From contig NZ_VZOW01000013.1 of NCBI RefSeq assembly GCF_008801835.1, positions 1 to 64,000 on the forward strand: a stretch of DNA of 64,000 bases, given 5' to 3'. Within the stretch, counting starts at the first letter, position 1. Every line of letters begins with the position of its first letter. The position numbers were made by a program, and so were the translations under genes. Under the pieces are notes generated by a model. It was not told where the DNA came from, made no database searches, and worked only from the letters and a program-made list of their open reading frames with translations. The stretch comes from Cupriavidus pauculus. GTDB lineage: Bacteria > Pseudomonadota > Gammaproteobacteria > Burkholderiales > Burkholderiaceae. Below, one piece after another: positions 7,903-15,770 of this stretch.

Positions 7903-8546
7903 GCTACCTCCTTGCTCTTGTTGAATTTGAATATGGTGATGCAGATAGCCATGAATCCGATTGTTGCAACCAAAATCCCAGATTCAATGTGTCCGGTTCT
8001 GTCTCCAATATGTACCGCTGTTGTGAACCAGTCGGATAAACCTATGACATAGACAAGTGGTGTGTCTTGTATCAATGAGACGGACTGGTCGACCAAGCTC
8101 TTTCTGCTGTTCTTGAAGGCTTGGGGCAACACTACAAGAAAGCTCGTTTGCAACTTGCTCAAGCCAAGTGATTTCGCTGCTGCTGTCTGGTCTGGGGATA
8201 CTCCATTGATCCCAGCTCTGACGATTTCAGCGAAGTAAGCTGACTCAAATAGGCAGAATGAAATGATGGCTGCTGGCAATGCTACATCCGTGAATCCAAG
8301 GCTCTTAAAAAAGGTTGGAATGGCTAGATAGAAGCCAAGCAAAACCATGATTAAAGGTATGCTTCGGAAAGTGTTGATGTAGAGCATTGCTGGGATCTGA
8401 ATAAGCTTGTTTTGGCTGTTTCTTCCTAATGCAAGTAATGAGCCAAAACTGATACCGAAAGCAAGGGCTATGCTGAAGATGAGAGCTGTTGTCTTGGCTC
8501 CTTGTATTAGCTCTGGGTAGGCTGAAAAAATTTGTGAAAAATTCAT
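7899..8546 (-). CDS. gltK: Amino-acid ABC transporter permease, GltK-like
   Basis: A 215-residue inner-membrane permease with five or so helices and the ATPase-docking EAA loop (AAKSLGLSKLQTSFLVVLPQA). It pairs with the next permease to form the heterodimeric channel. The start at 8546 (MNFSQIF) is preferred over 8570 because AAGGAGACTAT precedes it and it gives an ATGA overlap with the gltJ-like gene. Both ends overlap their neighbours. Confidence 0.88.
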   Translation of the reverse strand: MNFSQIFSAYPELIQGAKTTALIFSIALAFGISFGSLLALGRNSQNKLIQIPAMLYINTFRSIPLIMVLLGFYLAIPTFFKSLGFTDVALPAAIISFCLFESAYFAEIVRAGINGVSPDQTAAAKSLGLSKLQTSFLVVLPQAFKNSRKSLVDQSVSLIQDTPLVYVIGLSDWFTTAVHIGDRTGHIESGILVATIGFMAICITIFKFNKSKEVA

Positions 8547-9253
8547 ATAGTCTCCTTGTTTGTGAAGCAATATTCATTGATGGTCTTTGTCATTAAGAGA
8601 ATCACTCCATTGATGATGAGGTAGCAAGTGCATATCGCTAAAAATGCTTCGTAAATCGCTGAGGTATTGTCAATGATGTTTTGAGTCTGTCTAGATAGCT
8701 CTATCAAGCCGATTGTTGAGATGGCTGAGGTGTTCTTCACGCAACTCAAGAATTCGTTTGTCAAAGCTGGCATAGCTTGTTTGATAGCCTGGGGAAGCAA
8801 GACAAGGGTGTAGCTCTGGCATGTAGAGAATCCAAGTGCTTGAGCTGCCTTCGCCTGGTCTGCTGGTAGTGCTGTAAGTGAGCTCGTGATGTGGCTACTG
8901 ACTCTGCAAGCTGTGAATACGGCAAGCCCCAAAATTCCCGCTGTAAGGGTCAATGTCATGAAAGCTATGTGCTTGACTGCCTCGGGGAAGAAAACGGCTG
9001 GAATCACGTAGTAGGCAAGGAAAAGCATGGACATCAAAGGTATGGAGCGAACTACGGCAAAGACAGCGTTTGTGAGCTTTCCTGTCATGCCTGGTCGGGT
9101 TCTTGCGACTCCTAGAGCAATACCCAGAATCAAGGCGATAGCAAAGGCGGCAAGCCCCGTTCCAGCGGACATACCCATCCCTCTCAATACCCAATCCAAG
9201 TAGGTTGCCTTCTCGCCAGTGGGAACGGCTTCGGTTAAAAATTCAAAATTCAT
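8543..9253 (-). CDS. gltJ: Amino-acid ABC transporter permease, GltJ-like
   Basis: A 236-residue permease with hydrophobic segments throughout and the EAA loop AAQALGFSTCQSYTLVLLPQA. The SLGLSK/ALGFST pairing and gene order (J, K, L) match glutamate/aspartate importers. It is the first gene after a hairpin that separates it from the binding-protein gene, so its expression probably depends on read-through. Confidence 0.88.
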   Translation of the reverse strand: MNFEFLTEAVPTGEKATYLDWVLRGMGMSAGTGLAAFAIALILGIALGVARTRPGMTGKLTNAVFAVVRSIPLMSMLFLAYYVIPAVFFPEAVKHIAFMTLTLTAGILGLAVFTACRVSSHITSSLTALPADQAKAAQALGFSTCQSYTLVLLPQAIKQAMPALTNEFLSCVKNTSAISTIGLIELSRQTQNIIDNTSAIYEAFLAICTCYLIINGVILLMTKTINEYCFTNKETI

Positions 9254-9275
9254 GTTGTTTGGTCTCCTGTGGTTA

Positions 9276-9301
9276 TAAAAAAAGGGACTCGCAGTCCCCT
9301 T
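9276..9301 (-). terminator. Leaky terminator between binding protein and permeases
   Basis: GGGACT-GCG-AGTCCC followed on the minus strand by a T run. It lies inside the operon, a common way to make more binding protein than permease. Confidence 0.7.
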
Positions 9302-9323
9302 GTACTTCTGGCGATGCAGTTGC

Positions 9324-10175
9324 TTAACGCTGTTCTGCGATTGCTTGCTTCTGAACTTCAGTCAAGCTCAAGCCTAATGGTCCGAAATATTTGTCGTGTA
9401 ACTTCCATAAGCTTCCGTCCTTGATCATGCTTAACACTTTGCCTTTAACGAATGCTGAGAACTCAGGATCTTTCTTGCTAGTTACGATAGCGATAGGTTC
9501 ATGAGGAACTAACACGATATCGTCACGAACTTTGAAATTGGTTGAACCAGATTTTTTGATAGTGCCAACAAGTAAGTCTTTGTCAGTGATGAATGCATCT
9601 GCCTTGCCGCTCTCAACATCCTTCAATGCCAATGAATATTCTTTAACTGAGTTAATTTGAGTGTTCCATCCGTTTTTGTTTTTAAGTTGATTGATTGCGA
9701 TTTCGCCAGTAGACCCAGCAACTACATCAACACGAGCATCTTTCAAGCTCTCTAAATTCTTGACGTTGGTATTGTTTGCTAAGGTTGCAACTACAACACT
9801 GTCAGAATCGATCACTGCGAAGTCAAAATTGTTTTTCTTCTCTTCTTTCACTGTGGTAGATCCGCATTCAGCATCAGCATTGCCAGATTGAACAGAAGGC
9901 CATCTTGTTGTGCCATCAACGGGAACATAGTTAATTGTCGTGGTTACTTTGTGCTGCTTGTCGAATTCTGCATGGATGATTGCGCAAATCTCTTGGCTGT
10001 AGCCCTTGTATCCGTTTGCTGTCTTCTCTGAATAGGGAATTGAAGACTCTCTTGAGCCAACGTTGAAAGTCTTGCTGTGAATGATTCTGTCAGTCACTTC
10101 ACCAGCGAATGAGCTGGTTGCTGTGAATGCTAAGGTTGCTGATAAAGCATAGGTAACGATTGTTTTTAATTTCAT
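9324..10175 (-). CDS. gltI: Periplasmic amino-acid binding protein, GltI-like (second copy)
   Basis: A 283-residue family-3 binding protein with a signal peptide ending SSFA. GltI hallmarks are SRESSIPYSEK, GYKGYSQEICAII, DAECGSTTV and VESGKADAFITDKDLL. It is in the same transcription unit as the permeases and ATPase, so it is probably the main binding protein of this importer. It shares the fold and key motifs with the protein at 5424, but the sequences are well diverged, which argues against a recent tandem copy. Confidence 0.88.
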   Translation of the reverse strand: MKLKTIVTYALSATLAFTATSSFAGEVTDRIIHSKTFNVGSRESSIPYSEKTANGYKGYSQEICAIIHAEFDKQHKVTTTINYVPVDGTTRWPSVQSGNADAECGSTTVKEEKKNNFDFAVIDSDSVVVATLANNTNVKNLESLKDARVDVVAGSTGEIAINQLKNKNGWNTQINSVKEYSLALKDVESGKADAFITDKDLLVGTIKKSGSTNFKVRDDIVLVPHEPIAIVTSKKDPEFSAFVKGKVLSMIKDGSLWKLHDKYFGPLGLSLTEVQKQAIAEQR

Positions 10176-10206
10176 ACTGTCTCCTTTGTTGTTTGATCTG
10201 GTTGGT

Positions 10207-10479
10207 TTAGTGTTTTGTGGTTTCTTGTGAAGCTTTTAATGTGCCGATAGCAACATGATGAACGGCTGCTAACTTGAAAATCTCATCAATGTATTGAGCA
10301 AGGCTGATTTGATTTGTTTGATAGGCTGTGTGTGCGGACAAAAGAACCTGTGAGAAAATTGTTCCAGTGACAAGTCCATCACCTTGGGCTATCTTGTTGC
10401 GAATGGCAGCTACATGTTTTGAGAATTCAATAGATTGATCCTCTGGTAAAAATAGTTCTAATACTGATACTTTGTTCAT
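10207..10479 (-). CDS. Small unknown protein leading the ABC operon
   Basis: 90 residues, helical, no signal peptide (MNKVSVLELFLPEDQSI...). It is the first gene behind a class A promoter, with AAGGAGAAGCC before its ATG, and lies 31 bp before gltI. It could be a cytoplasmic regulator or accessory factor. I see no recognisable domain. Confidence 0.7.
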   Translation of the reverse strand: MNKVSVLELFLPEDQSIEFSKHVAAIRNKIAQGDGLVTGTIFSQVLLSAHTAYQTNQISLAQYIDEIFKLAAVHHVAIGTLKASQETTKH

Positions 10480-10520
10480 GGCTTCTCCTTTGTTGTTGAA
10501 ATTTAATTGAACTACTCCTT

Positions 10521-10548
10521 TTTATAAGGAAAAAATTAAATTTGTCAA
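10521..10548 (-). promoter_or_regulatory. Class A promoter of the ABC operon
   Basis: TTGACA, 16 bp, TATAAA. It drives 10207 through 6866. Confidence 0.8.
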
Positions 10549-10551
10549 TCT

Positions 10552-10568
10552 AATATATCGGATATATT
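10552..10568. promoter_or_regulatory. Class A operator, perfect palindrome
   Basis: AATATATC-G-GATATATT, perfect 8-bp arms, 3 bp upstream of the -35. It is the clearest example of the family. Confidence 0.7.
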
Positions 10569-10591
10569 AAAAGATTTTTCGTTTAACCAAT

Positions 10592-10613
10592 AAAAAAGCC
10601 CCTCTTCGGGGCG
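10592..10613 (-). terminator. Terminator
   Basis: GCCCC-TCTTC-GGGGC with a minus-strand T run, downstream of 10642-11043. Confidence 0.7.
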
Positions 10614-10641
10614 TGTGGTGTATTCAAGATATCGTCTTTTT

Positions 10642-11043
10642 TTATTTAGCAGGCCACTTTAGATAGTGGGCGAAAGCCTTGGATTTATAGTTCAATCTAC
10701 CACTCTTGAATTTCATATAGAAATCTGAAATAGCAAGTCTCGCAAGGTCCGAATAAAAAATCTCTTTATCATCAAGAATGTCATCAATCTTGCCGTCTTC
10801 TGTCTCGTCGTAGATTAGGAAAAAGTTTTTGGCCGTCTTGTCTCTGGTGTCGGTGTCATATCGTTTAAGTGCCTTCCTCTTTGAGAAGATGTCATGAACA
10901 TCAGCAATGGCAATCTGAAGAGCTAGAGAGTGAGATACCTTGAAGTAGTCGGCAATCTCAGCGATTTGTTGGCGGTGCTTGGGGAAAGGTTCTAGCTTCA
11001 AGACTCTGCTATGTTCCTTGCTTTGTTCTTTCTTCTGCATCAT
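10642..11043 (-). CDS. Unknown protein, possible DNA-binding
   Basis: 133 residues, basic at both ends, predominantly helical (QIAEIADYFKVSHSLALQIAIADV could be a helix-turn-helix). It overlaps the gene before it by 4 bp. I do not recognise the family. Confidence 0.65.
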   Translation of the reverse strand: MMQKKEQSKEHSRVLKLEPFPKHRQQIAEIADYFKVSHSLALQIAIADVHDIFSKRKALKRYDTDTRDKTAKNFFLIYDETEDGKIDDILDDKEIFYSDLARLAISDFYMKFKSGRLNYKSKAFAHYLKWPAK

Positions 11044-11279
11044 AGATCCCCCTCTATGACGGCTTTTGCTGTCGCCTTCATGAAGTTCTGATACTTCAAA
11101 TCGTTGTGGTCTGCCAGATTGATTAGAACTTGCTCATCAAGAGCAACTGCCCATTGATCATCTGGATAGGATGTACCGAAGGCGTCCTCAATTGCTTGAG
11201 TTGGGTTTTCGGCTTCAATCTGAACCTGTATCTCTTCTAGTACGACTTTTGTTCTTCTCATTGTTACTGTGTATGTCAT
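11040..11279 (-). CDS. Small protein of DpnD/PcfM-like fold
   Basis: 79 residues starting MTYTVTMRRTKVVLEEI, then VQIEAENPTQAIEDAF. This beta-strand, beta-strand, helix pattern resembles the short DpnD/PcfM-type proteins found on conjugative elements. Similar openings occur in the proteins at 40928 and 42536. Function unknown. It overlaps the downstream gene by ATGA. Confidence 0.65.
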   Translation of the reverse strand: MTYTVTMRRTKVVLEEIQVQIEAENPTQAIEDAFGTSYPDDQWAVALDEQVLINLADHNDLKYQNFMKATAKAVIEGDL

Positions 11280-11288
11280 GCTGTCTCC

Positions 11289-11618
11289 TTATAGTAATGT
11301 CATGTGCATGGGGGAATTGGCTGCTCTCCACATTGCTCCTGGTAGAGCTTGGACAAGCCAGCTAGACATATTGAGAATGTGATTGTGTGGAAGAAGATTC
11401 CAACAAGCGATACCAACTACTGATGCAAAAATTAGAACAGGAAGAGCGTCATGAACGGAAGTCATATCCTCTTTCTCAACAACAAACCAATCCCCAAGGT
11501 GTTCGCAAAAAAGATTGTTGATGGATTTCTTGGCATATATCCACAAAAAACCGACAATGAAAAAAGCGGTAAATGGTGGCAAACTCAGTAGCGATAATAG
11601 GATGTTCTTCTTATTCAT
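11289..11618 (-). CDS. Small membrane protein
   Basis: 109 residues with two clear hydrophobic helices (LLSLLSLPPFTAFFIVGFLW and ALPVLIFASVVGIACWNLL). The start at 11618 (MNKKNILL) follows AGAGGAAT; an upstream ATG at 11639 lacks a site. It is the first gene of a three-gene unit ending at 10642. Function unknown. Confidence 0.65.
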   Translation of the reverse strand: MNKKNILLSLLSLPPFTAFFIVGFLWIYAKKSINNLFCEHLGDWFVVEKEDMTSVHDALPVLIFASVVGIACWNLLPHNHILNMSSWLVQALPGAMWRAANSPMHMTLL

Positions 11619-11641
11619 GGTATTCCTCTTGTCATTCATAA

Positions 11642-11669
11642 GTTATATTAAAAAAATTCAAAAGATCAA
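11642..11669 (-). promoter_or_regulatory. Promoter of the 11618-10642 unit
   Basis: TTGATC, 16 bp, TATAAC, divergent from the ardC promoter. Confidence 0.5.
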
Positions 11670-11688
11670 GAGGGAACCCTTTTGTCGA

Positions 11689-11706
11689 CTATTGATTTGA
11701 CAATAG
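11689..11706. promoter_or_regulatory. Inverted-repeat operator at the ardC promoter
   Basis: CTATTG-ATTTGA-CAATAG, perfect arms that cover the -35 of ardC. Confidence 0.55.
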
Positions 11707-11724
11707 CCTCAAATTGATGATAAT
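11697..11724 (+). promoter_or_regulatory. Promoter of ardC
   Basis: TTGACA, 16 bp, GATAAT, 26 bp before the start codon. Confidence 0.7.
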
Positions 11725-11749
11725 AAATTTATCAACAATGAGGTTTAAT

Positions 11750-12808
11750 ATGGCTTATTACAATAAAAATAAGAATGAAGAAAACAAAGAAAGAAAAGAC
11801 CACTTTCAAGAGTTGACTGACAAGCTTATTAAAAGGCTTGAGGACGATATCAATTATGAAAAACCTTGGTTCGTCTGCAATGAAGCTCCTTTCAATCCCG
11901 TCACTGGCACAAAATATAGAGGCATCAACTTCGTTTCCCTATTGGAGAACGGCTATGACGATCCTCGCTTCTACACATTCAACAACATCAAATCCCTTGC
12001 CGAAGAAACGGGACAAAAGCTCCATGTGAGGAAGGGAGAACATGGCTCACCAGTCTTCAAAGCCGTCCAAATTGAAATCAAGGCAAAGAAAGACGGAGAA
12101 GTAGAGATCGGCAGTGATGAGGGTGAAGGTAAAGAAAAAGCCAAAATTTGGGTGCTTGCCTACTCTGGAACGGTCTTCAACGGCTCCCAGATAGAGGGGC
12201 TTGAGCCTTACCAATTCCGTGAGAGACCCGCCTTCCAGCAACAAGAGGAAGCTGAGAAGGTTATTGAAGCCATGAAGGCCAAAGGGGGAGTCGATCTACA
12301 CTTCCACTCAGAGGGCAAGGCTTTCTATCAACCTAGTGCGGATCGTGTCGTCTTGCCTCATCGTGAGCTGTTCAAGAACGATGCCTTGTTCTATCGCACT
12401 GCCTTGCATGAATTCGGTCACTCCACGGGGCATCCTTCAAGACTCAACAGAGACCAAACGGGAGAATTCGGAAGTGCCAAATATGCTCGTGAAGAGCTTG
12501 TTGCTGAGCTGAGCTCGTATTTCATGGGTGCTGAGCTTGGGCTTCCCTATGACGGCCGAACTCATGACAACCATGCTGCCTATGTTAAGAGCTGGCTCCA
12601 AGCTCTCAAAAACGACAAGAGCTTTATTGTCAAAGCCTCACAAGCTGCCGCCAAATCGGTTGATTTCCAACTCACAAAACGAGATGAGTATGTGAAAGAC
12701 CTTGAACAACAAAAAGCTACCTCCAAGGCTTACGATGACATGATGGCTAAACTTGGAAAAACCACAAGGGAGCGAGAACAACAAAAGACGGTTGCACTCA
12801 GCCGATAA
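11750..12808 (+). CDS. ardC: ArdC antirestriction protein with C-terminal tag
   Basis: 352 residues. The N-terminal part (FQELTDKLIKRLEDDI ... YRGINFVSLL) is the ArdC single-strand-DNA-binding domain. The zincin-like peptidase domain carries HEFGHSTGH near residue 220, with the third ligand region EELVAELSSYF. By family, ArdC shields incoming plasmid DNA from host restriction. It starts at the ATG behind TGAGG; further upstream ATGs lack sites. After the usual domains it ends in AYDDMMAKLGKTTRER, the motif shared by five other proteins here. It is one of the few plus-strand genes, with its own promoter and operator, which fits early expression after transfer. Confidence 0.92.
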   Translation: MAYYNKNKNEENKERKDHFQELTDKLIKRLEDDINYEKPWFVCNEAPFNPVTGTKYRGINFVSLLENGYDDPRFYTFNNIKSLAEETGQKLHVRKGEHGSPVFKAVQIEIKAKKDGEVEIGSDEGEGKEKAKIWVLAYSGTVFNGSQIEGLEPYQFRERPAFQQQEEAEKVIEAMKAKGGVDLHFHSEGKAFYQPSADRVVLPHRELFKNDALFYRTALHEFGHSTGHPSRLNRDQTGEFGSAKYAREELVAELSSYFMGAELGLPYDGRTHDNHAAYVKSWLQALKNDKSFIVKASQAAAKSVDFQLTKRDEYVKDLEQQKATSKAYDDMMAKLGKTTREREQQKTVALSR

Positions 12809-12839
12809 TGTTTAACCCGATATCCTTCCTCTTGAAGAC

Positions 12840-12871
12840 CAAAAAAGCTCCTAGTCGGAGCTTTAATTTTT
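12840..12871. terminator. Bidirectional terminator
   Basis: AAAGCTCC-TAGTC-GGAGCTTT between convergent ardC and the lipoprotein gene. Confidence 0.8.
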
Positions 12872-12890
12872 TTCGTGTGTGCCTGGAGTA

Positions 12891-13358
12891 TTACTGGATT
12901 GCAGCAATGCGAGCATTGTTCTTGTCGGTGCCGATAAGTTGAACTCTCTGACCAACAGCAAACTTCTCATCTGTCTTTTCAGTGATAGCAACGGTTGCTC
13001 CAGTGTCTTCCATCTTCAACACGAACTCAGTAGCTTTGTTATTAGATAAAGCTCTCTCGATTGCTTGACCTCCGATAGCTCCCAAGATAGCTCCACCAAG
13101 GCCGCCAAGAATTTTGCCTCTTCCACCACCGACTTGTGTACCTATTGCTCCACCAGCAACACCCCCGCCTAAAGCTCCCACTCCGCTTGTGTTCTCTTTG
13201 ATTTGAACATCACGCATGGCAATGATGGTGCCGTAGCTCACATGAACAATGGAATTGCTCTGTTGAGCTGTGTATTGATTGCTTGTTGGAACTAAGCCAG
13301 CACAACCAGTCAATAAAATACTTGTGGCGATTAAGCTTGTTAAGATTGTCTTCTTCAT
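12891..13358 (-). CDS. Glycine-zipper outer-membrane lipoprotein (SlyB/Pcp-like)
   Basis: 155 residues. A lipoprotein signal peptide with lipobox LLTGC is followed by about 45 residues and a glycine-zipper double helix (GALGGGVAGGAIGTQVGGG, KILGGLGGAILGAIGGQ). A C-terminal beta domain follows. This matches SlyB/Pcp-type envelope lipoproteins. The start at 13358 follows AAAGGAGACTAT. On an element of this type it may stabilise the envelope around the mating apparatus; that role is inferred. It is a single gene behind a class A promoter. Confidence 0.85.
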   Translation of the reverse strand: MKKTILTSLIATSILLTGCAGLVPTSNQYTAQQSNSIVHVSYGTIIAMRDVQIKENTSGVGALGGGVAGGAIGTQVGGGRGKILGGLGGAILGAIGGQAIERALSNNKATEFVLKMEDTGATVAITEKTDEKFAVGQRVQLIGTDKNNARIAAIQ

Positions 13359-13385
13359 ATAGTCTCCTTTAAAGTTATATTTCAA

Positions 13386-13413
13386 GTTATAAAGAAAAAA
13401 TGAATTTTGTCAA
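13386..13413 (-). promoter_or_regulatory. Class A promoter
   Basis: TTGACA, 16 bp, TATAAC before the glycine-zipper lipoprotein gene. Confidence 0.8.
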
Positions 13414-13417
13414 TCTA

Positions 13418-13432
13418 ATCTATCCGATAGAT
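13418..13432. promoter_or_regulatory. Class A operator palindrome
   Basis: ATCTATC-C-GATAGAT, perfect 7-bp arms, just upstream of the -35. Confidence 0.6.
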
Positions 13433-13454
13433 GAAAATAATTCTGTCGGAAAAA

Positions 13455-13480
13455 TAAAAAGCCACTCGTGAAAGTGGCTT
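13455..13480 (-). terminator. Terminator
   Basis: GCCACT-CGTGA-AAGTGGC followed on the minus strand by TTTTTATTTT. Confidence 0.75.
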
Positions 13481-13501
13481 AAAAGAATGGCGAAGAATCA
13501 A

Positions 13502-14464
13502 TCAGAACGGTATGTCGTCAAATTCTTTTTCTTTTGATGCTGCCTTGCCTTTAGACTTGGTAGCTGGTTTTGTCTTTGAGGATTTTTCGGCTAACTGATC
13601 TATGGCTTTATCTGCTTTGTCTTCTGGTGCTTTGGATTGAATTGCAAGCTGCTTCAATCTCTCTTCGGCCTTTGCGAATTCAGTCTTTTCAATATCTTTG
13701 TTTCTTGGTTTATATTCGTTGATCTTGCTTGCTTTCCATTTCTCATCAAACTCAACATACTTCATTGAGCCAACTGGAAACTTCTGAGCAATCACTTCGT
13801 CGCGTTTTGCAAATTCGCCTGGTGCTAGTAAGTTGGAAGTTGGAATAGCTCTCAAGAATCTGATTTCGTCTTTGCCTTGGGTGTCACCAAACAATACATA
13901 GTAGCTTCCTTGCTCATTGGTAAGCTTTCCGTCTTGGCCTTTGATATAGCCGATAATTTCGCCGCCGATTCTGGAAGGTGCAACCTTGTCCTTTCCAGTT
14001 CTTTCATCCTTGATGACATTGCCTTGCTCGTCTTTGACTTTCTCGGTAGGAACTCCAAACTGAAGTACAACGGTTGGGCTGGTTACTCCCTTGTCGATTG
14101 CCATTTCAGACAACATAAGCTCTTTACGGTCAATGACTGCTTGCATGTCTCTTTCTTTTCTTGAGAAAGCTGTGCGAGCATCACGAACCTTGAAATTGAA
14201 GTTCTTGATGTCTTCTTCACTTGCCAAAGCATCTAAGCCTACGGCAAACATGGTTTTCTTTTTTCCGCCAGTATCAAGTTCTTCGGCAAATTTTGAGCCG
14301 TCCTTGTTCTTTCCTTTGAATACGAAATTCACATCGTAGTCATAGGGTGCTTCAATAACATATCTACCGTGCTCAGGATCAGGAATAACGGAGATTCCAT
14401 CTTGAAAACCAGTATTGATTCTTGCTTGTGTTCCTTGACCAGCCATTTCTTTCATTGCGCCCAT
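13502..14464 (-). CDS. Unknown protein with SSB-type C-terminal tip
   Basis: 320 residues. A folded N-terminal two thirds (beta-rich, e.g. SYYVLFGDTQGKDEIRFLRAIP) is followed by a Lys/Ala/Glu-rich linker and an acidic end, EFDDIPF. That tip is nearly the last residues of bacterial SSB (DFDDDIPF), which dock repair and replication proteins. The rest does not look like a standard SSB OB fold to me. It could be a divergent plasmid ssDNA-binding protein or a mimic that recruits SSB partners. Start chosen at GGGAGG-N6-ATG. It has its own promoter-like region (TTGACA near 14520) and terminator. Confidence 0.75.
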   Translation of the reverse strand: MGAMKEMAGQGTQARINTGFQDGISVIPDPEHGRYVIEAPYDYDVNFVFKGKNKDGSKFAEELDTGGKKKTMFAVGLDALASEEDIKNFNFKVRDARTAFSRKERDMQAVIDRKELMLSEMAIDKGVTSPTVVLQFGVPTEKVKDEQGNVIKDERTGKDKVAPSRIGGEIIGYIKGQDGKLTNEQGSYYVLFGDTQGKDEIRFLRAIPTSNLLAPGEFAKRDEVIAQKFPVGSMKYVEFDEKWKASKINEYKPRNKDIEKTEFAKAEERLKQLAIQSKAPEDKADKAIDQLAEKSSKTKPATKSKGKAASKEKEFDDIPF

Positions 14465-14549
14465 GATGGACCTCCCATTAAATAATTTAATGTTTAACTT
14501 CTACCTCGAAAAAAAGGCTTGTCAAATTCTCATATATGGGAGGGATGAA

Positions 14550-14571
14550 AAAACCCTCCGAAGAGGGCTTG
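14550..14571 (-). terminator. Terminator after the lysozyme gene
   Basis: ACCCTC-CGAA-GAGGGC with a minus-strand T run. Confidence 0.7.
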
Positions 14572-14629
14572 TGTGGTCGGTTATTCCTGATAAGTGGTTA
14601 AGATAAATAGACTGCTCCACTATGACGAT

Positions 14630-15760
14630 TTACATCATGGGAACACCTATTAGATTGCTGGATGTCCCCCGTCCCACATGCTTTTTTTTTTCTGGCACTG
14701 CTTCTCGCTCTGGTGTTACCACATTCAAATCAAAGCTTTTACCTTCCTCAAGAAGCTGCTCTTTCAAAGGGGTGAAAGTGTCCTGCTGCTCGATCTGTGG
14801 ATCTGCTGCTTTGCTTGGGTCGATCTTCATGCCGCTGTTAGAAGTGACAGCTTGAAAATCTGCTGGTGCTGCGGTAGTGCCAAGCAAGTAAGCATAGGCT
14901 TGTGGATCTTGGAACAAGGCTCCCATGTAGAGCTGAGAACGGGTGTCGTACTTGCGAACTCCATTGAGCATGTAGCTGTATGTGAAGCCCTCGGCCGCCC
15001 GTTTGCAGTCAGCTTGAGATTGGCTGTTCGCACAAGCCTTGATATCCGCCTTCAAGTGGGTCCAGTTCAAGTTTCCAGTCTTGTAGACGTGGTAGTTGAT
15101 GACCGCTTGCTGGTTGGGCTTGAGCTTATTCCATGTGGATTGCCCAAGAGCTCGTACAGCTACGGGATTGAAGTTCATATCTCGCATGACCTGGGCGGCT
15201 CTGGTGGCTTGCTCGGGGCTGATCTGGGTGCGGGGTATCAATGAAGGGCTGGGGTTCTTGTTGCCGCTTATCGCAACAATTGCTGCTTGGTCGGATGGAG
15301 ACATCCCGATTGCTTTGGTGATCGCTGAATTCGTTGTCTTCGTTTGGAAGCTCACATTCCATCCATTCCCGGTGGCCACACCAATGTTGTCGTGATAAAA
15401 GGTCGATCTGAAGCCTTCAACTTCTGAGACAACAGATTCGTAGTAGTTGCCCTTGGCAAGCTCGGCAATCGCTACCTGGCGAGAGGTTGATTTGCTGCTC
15501 TTCTGATAAGCAATCTTGCCGATAGAACCGCCTACAGCCGTTTTTTGAGCCTCGGTTGTTGTGTTGGTATCACCTTGGGCTTTTAGAGGCTCTACGGGCT
15601 GATTTTGGGGCTGTTTAGGTTGTGCTGGAAGGTTCATTGAGAACATGTCCGCATCATCTGCCTTCTTGGTGTCTTTCTTATCGTCGTTGCATCCAGTAAG
15701 TCCAGTTAGTAATACTGTCAAAACTAGAGCAAGGATTTTGTTTTTGTTCTTTTTATCCAT
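14630..15760 (-). CDS. Lipoprotein lysozyme (T4-type muramidase)
   Basis: 376 residues. A lipoprotein signal peptide (LLTGLTGC, Cys24) and a Pro/Gln-rich linker lead to a phage-type lysozyme domain. It opens VVSEVEGFRSTFYHD (catalytic Glu about 115) followed by GNGWNVSFQT. It should cut peptidoglycan from the periplasmic side, the job VirB1-type enzymes do in type IV secretion. The linker motif DADMFSMNLP recurs in the membrane protein encoded just upstream (DNDMFVMNIP), so the two probably meet a common partner. It is the second gene of a two-gene unit. Confidence 0.8.
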   Translation of the reverse strand: MDKKNKNKILALVLTVLLTGLTGCNDDKKDTKKADDADMFSMNLPAQPKQPQNQPVEPLKAQGDTNTTTEAQKTAVGGSIGKIAYQKSSKSTSRQVAIAELAKGNYYESVVSEVEGFRSTFYHDNIGVATGNGWNVSFQTKTTNSAITKAIGMSPSDQAAIVAISGNKNPSPSLIPRTQISPEQATRAAQVMRDMNFNPVAVRALGQSTWNKLKPNQQAVINYHVYKTGNLNWTHLKADIKACANSQSQADCKRAAEGFTYSYMLNGVRKYDTRSQLYMGALFQDPQAYAYLLGTTAAPADFQAVTSNSGMKIDPSKAADPQIEQQDTFTPLKEQLLEEGKSFDLNVVTPEREAVPEKKKHVGRGTSSNLIGVPMM

Positions 15761-15770
15761 GCCGTCCCCC

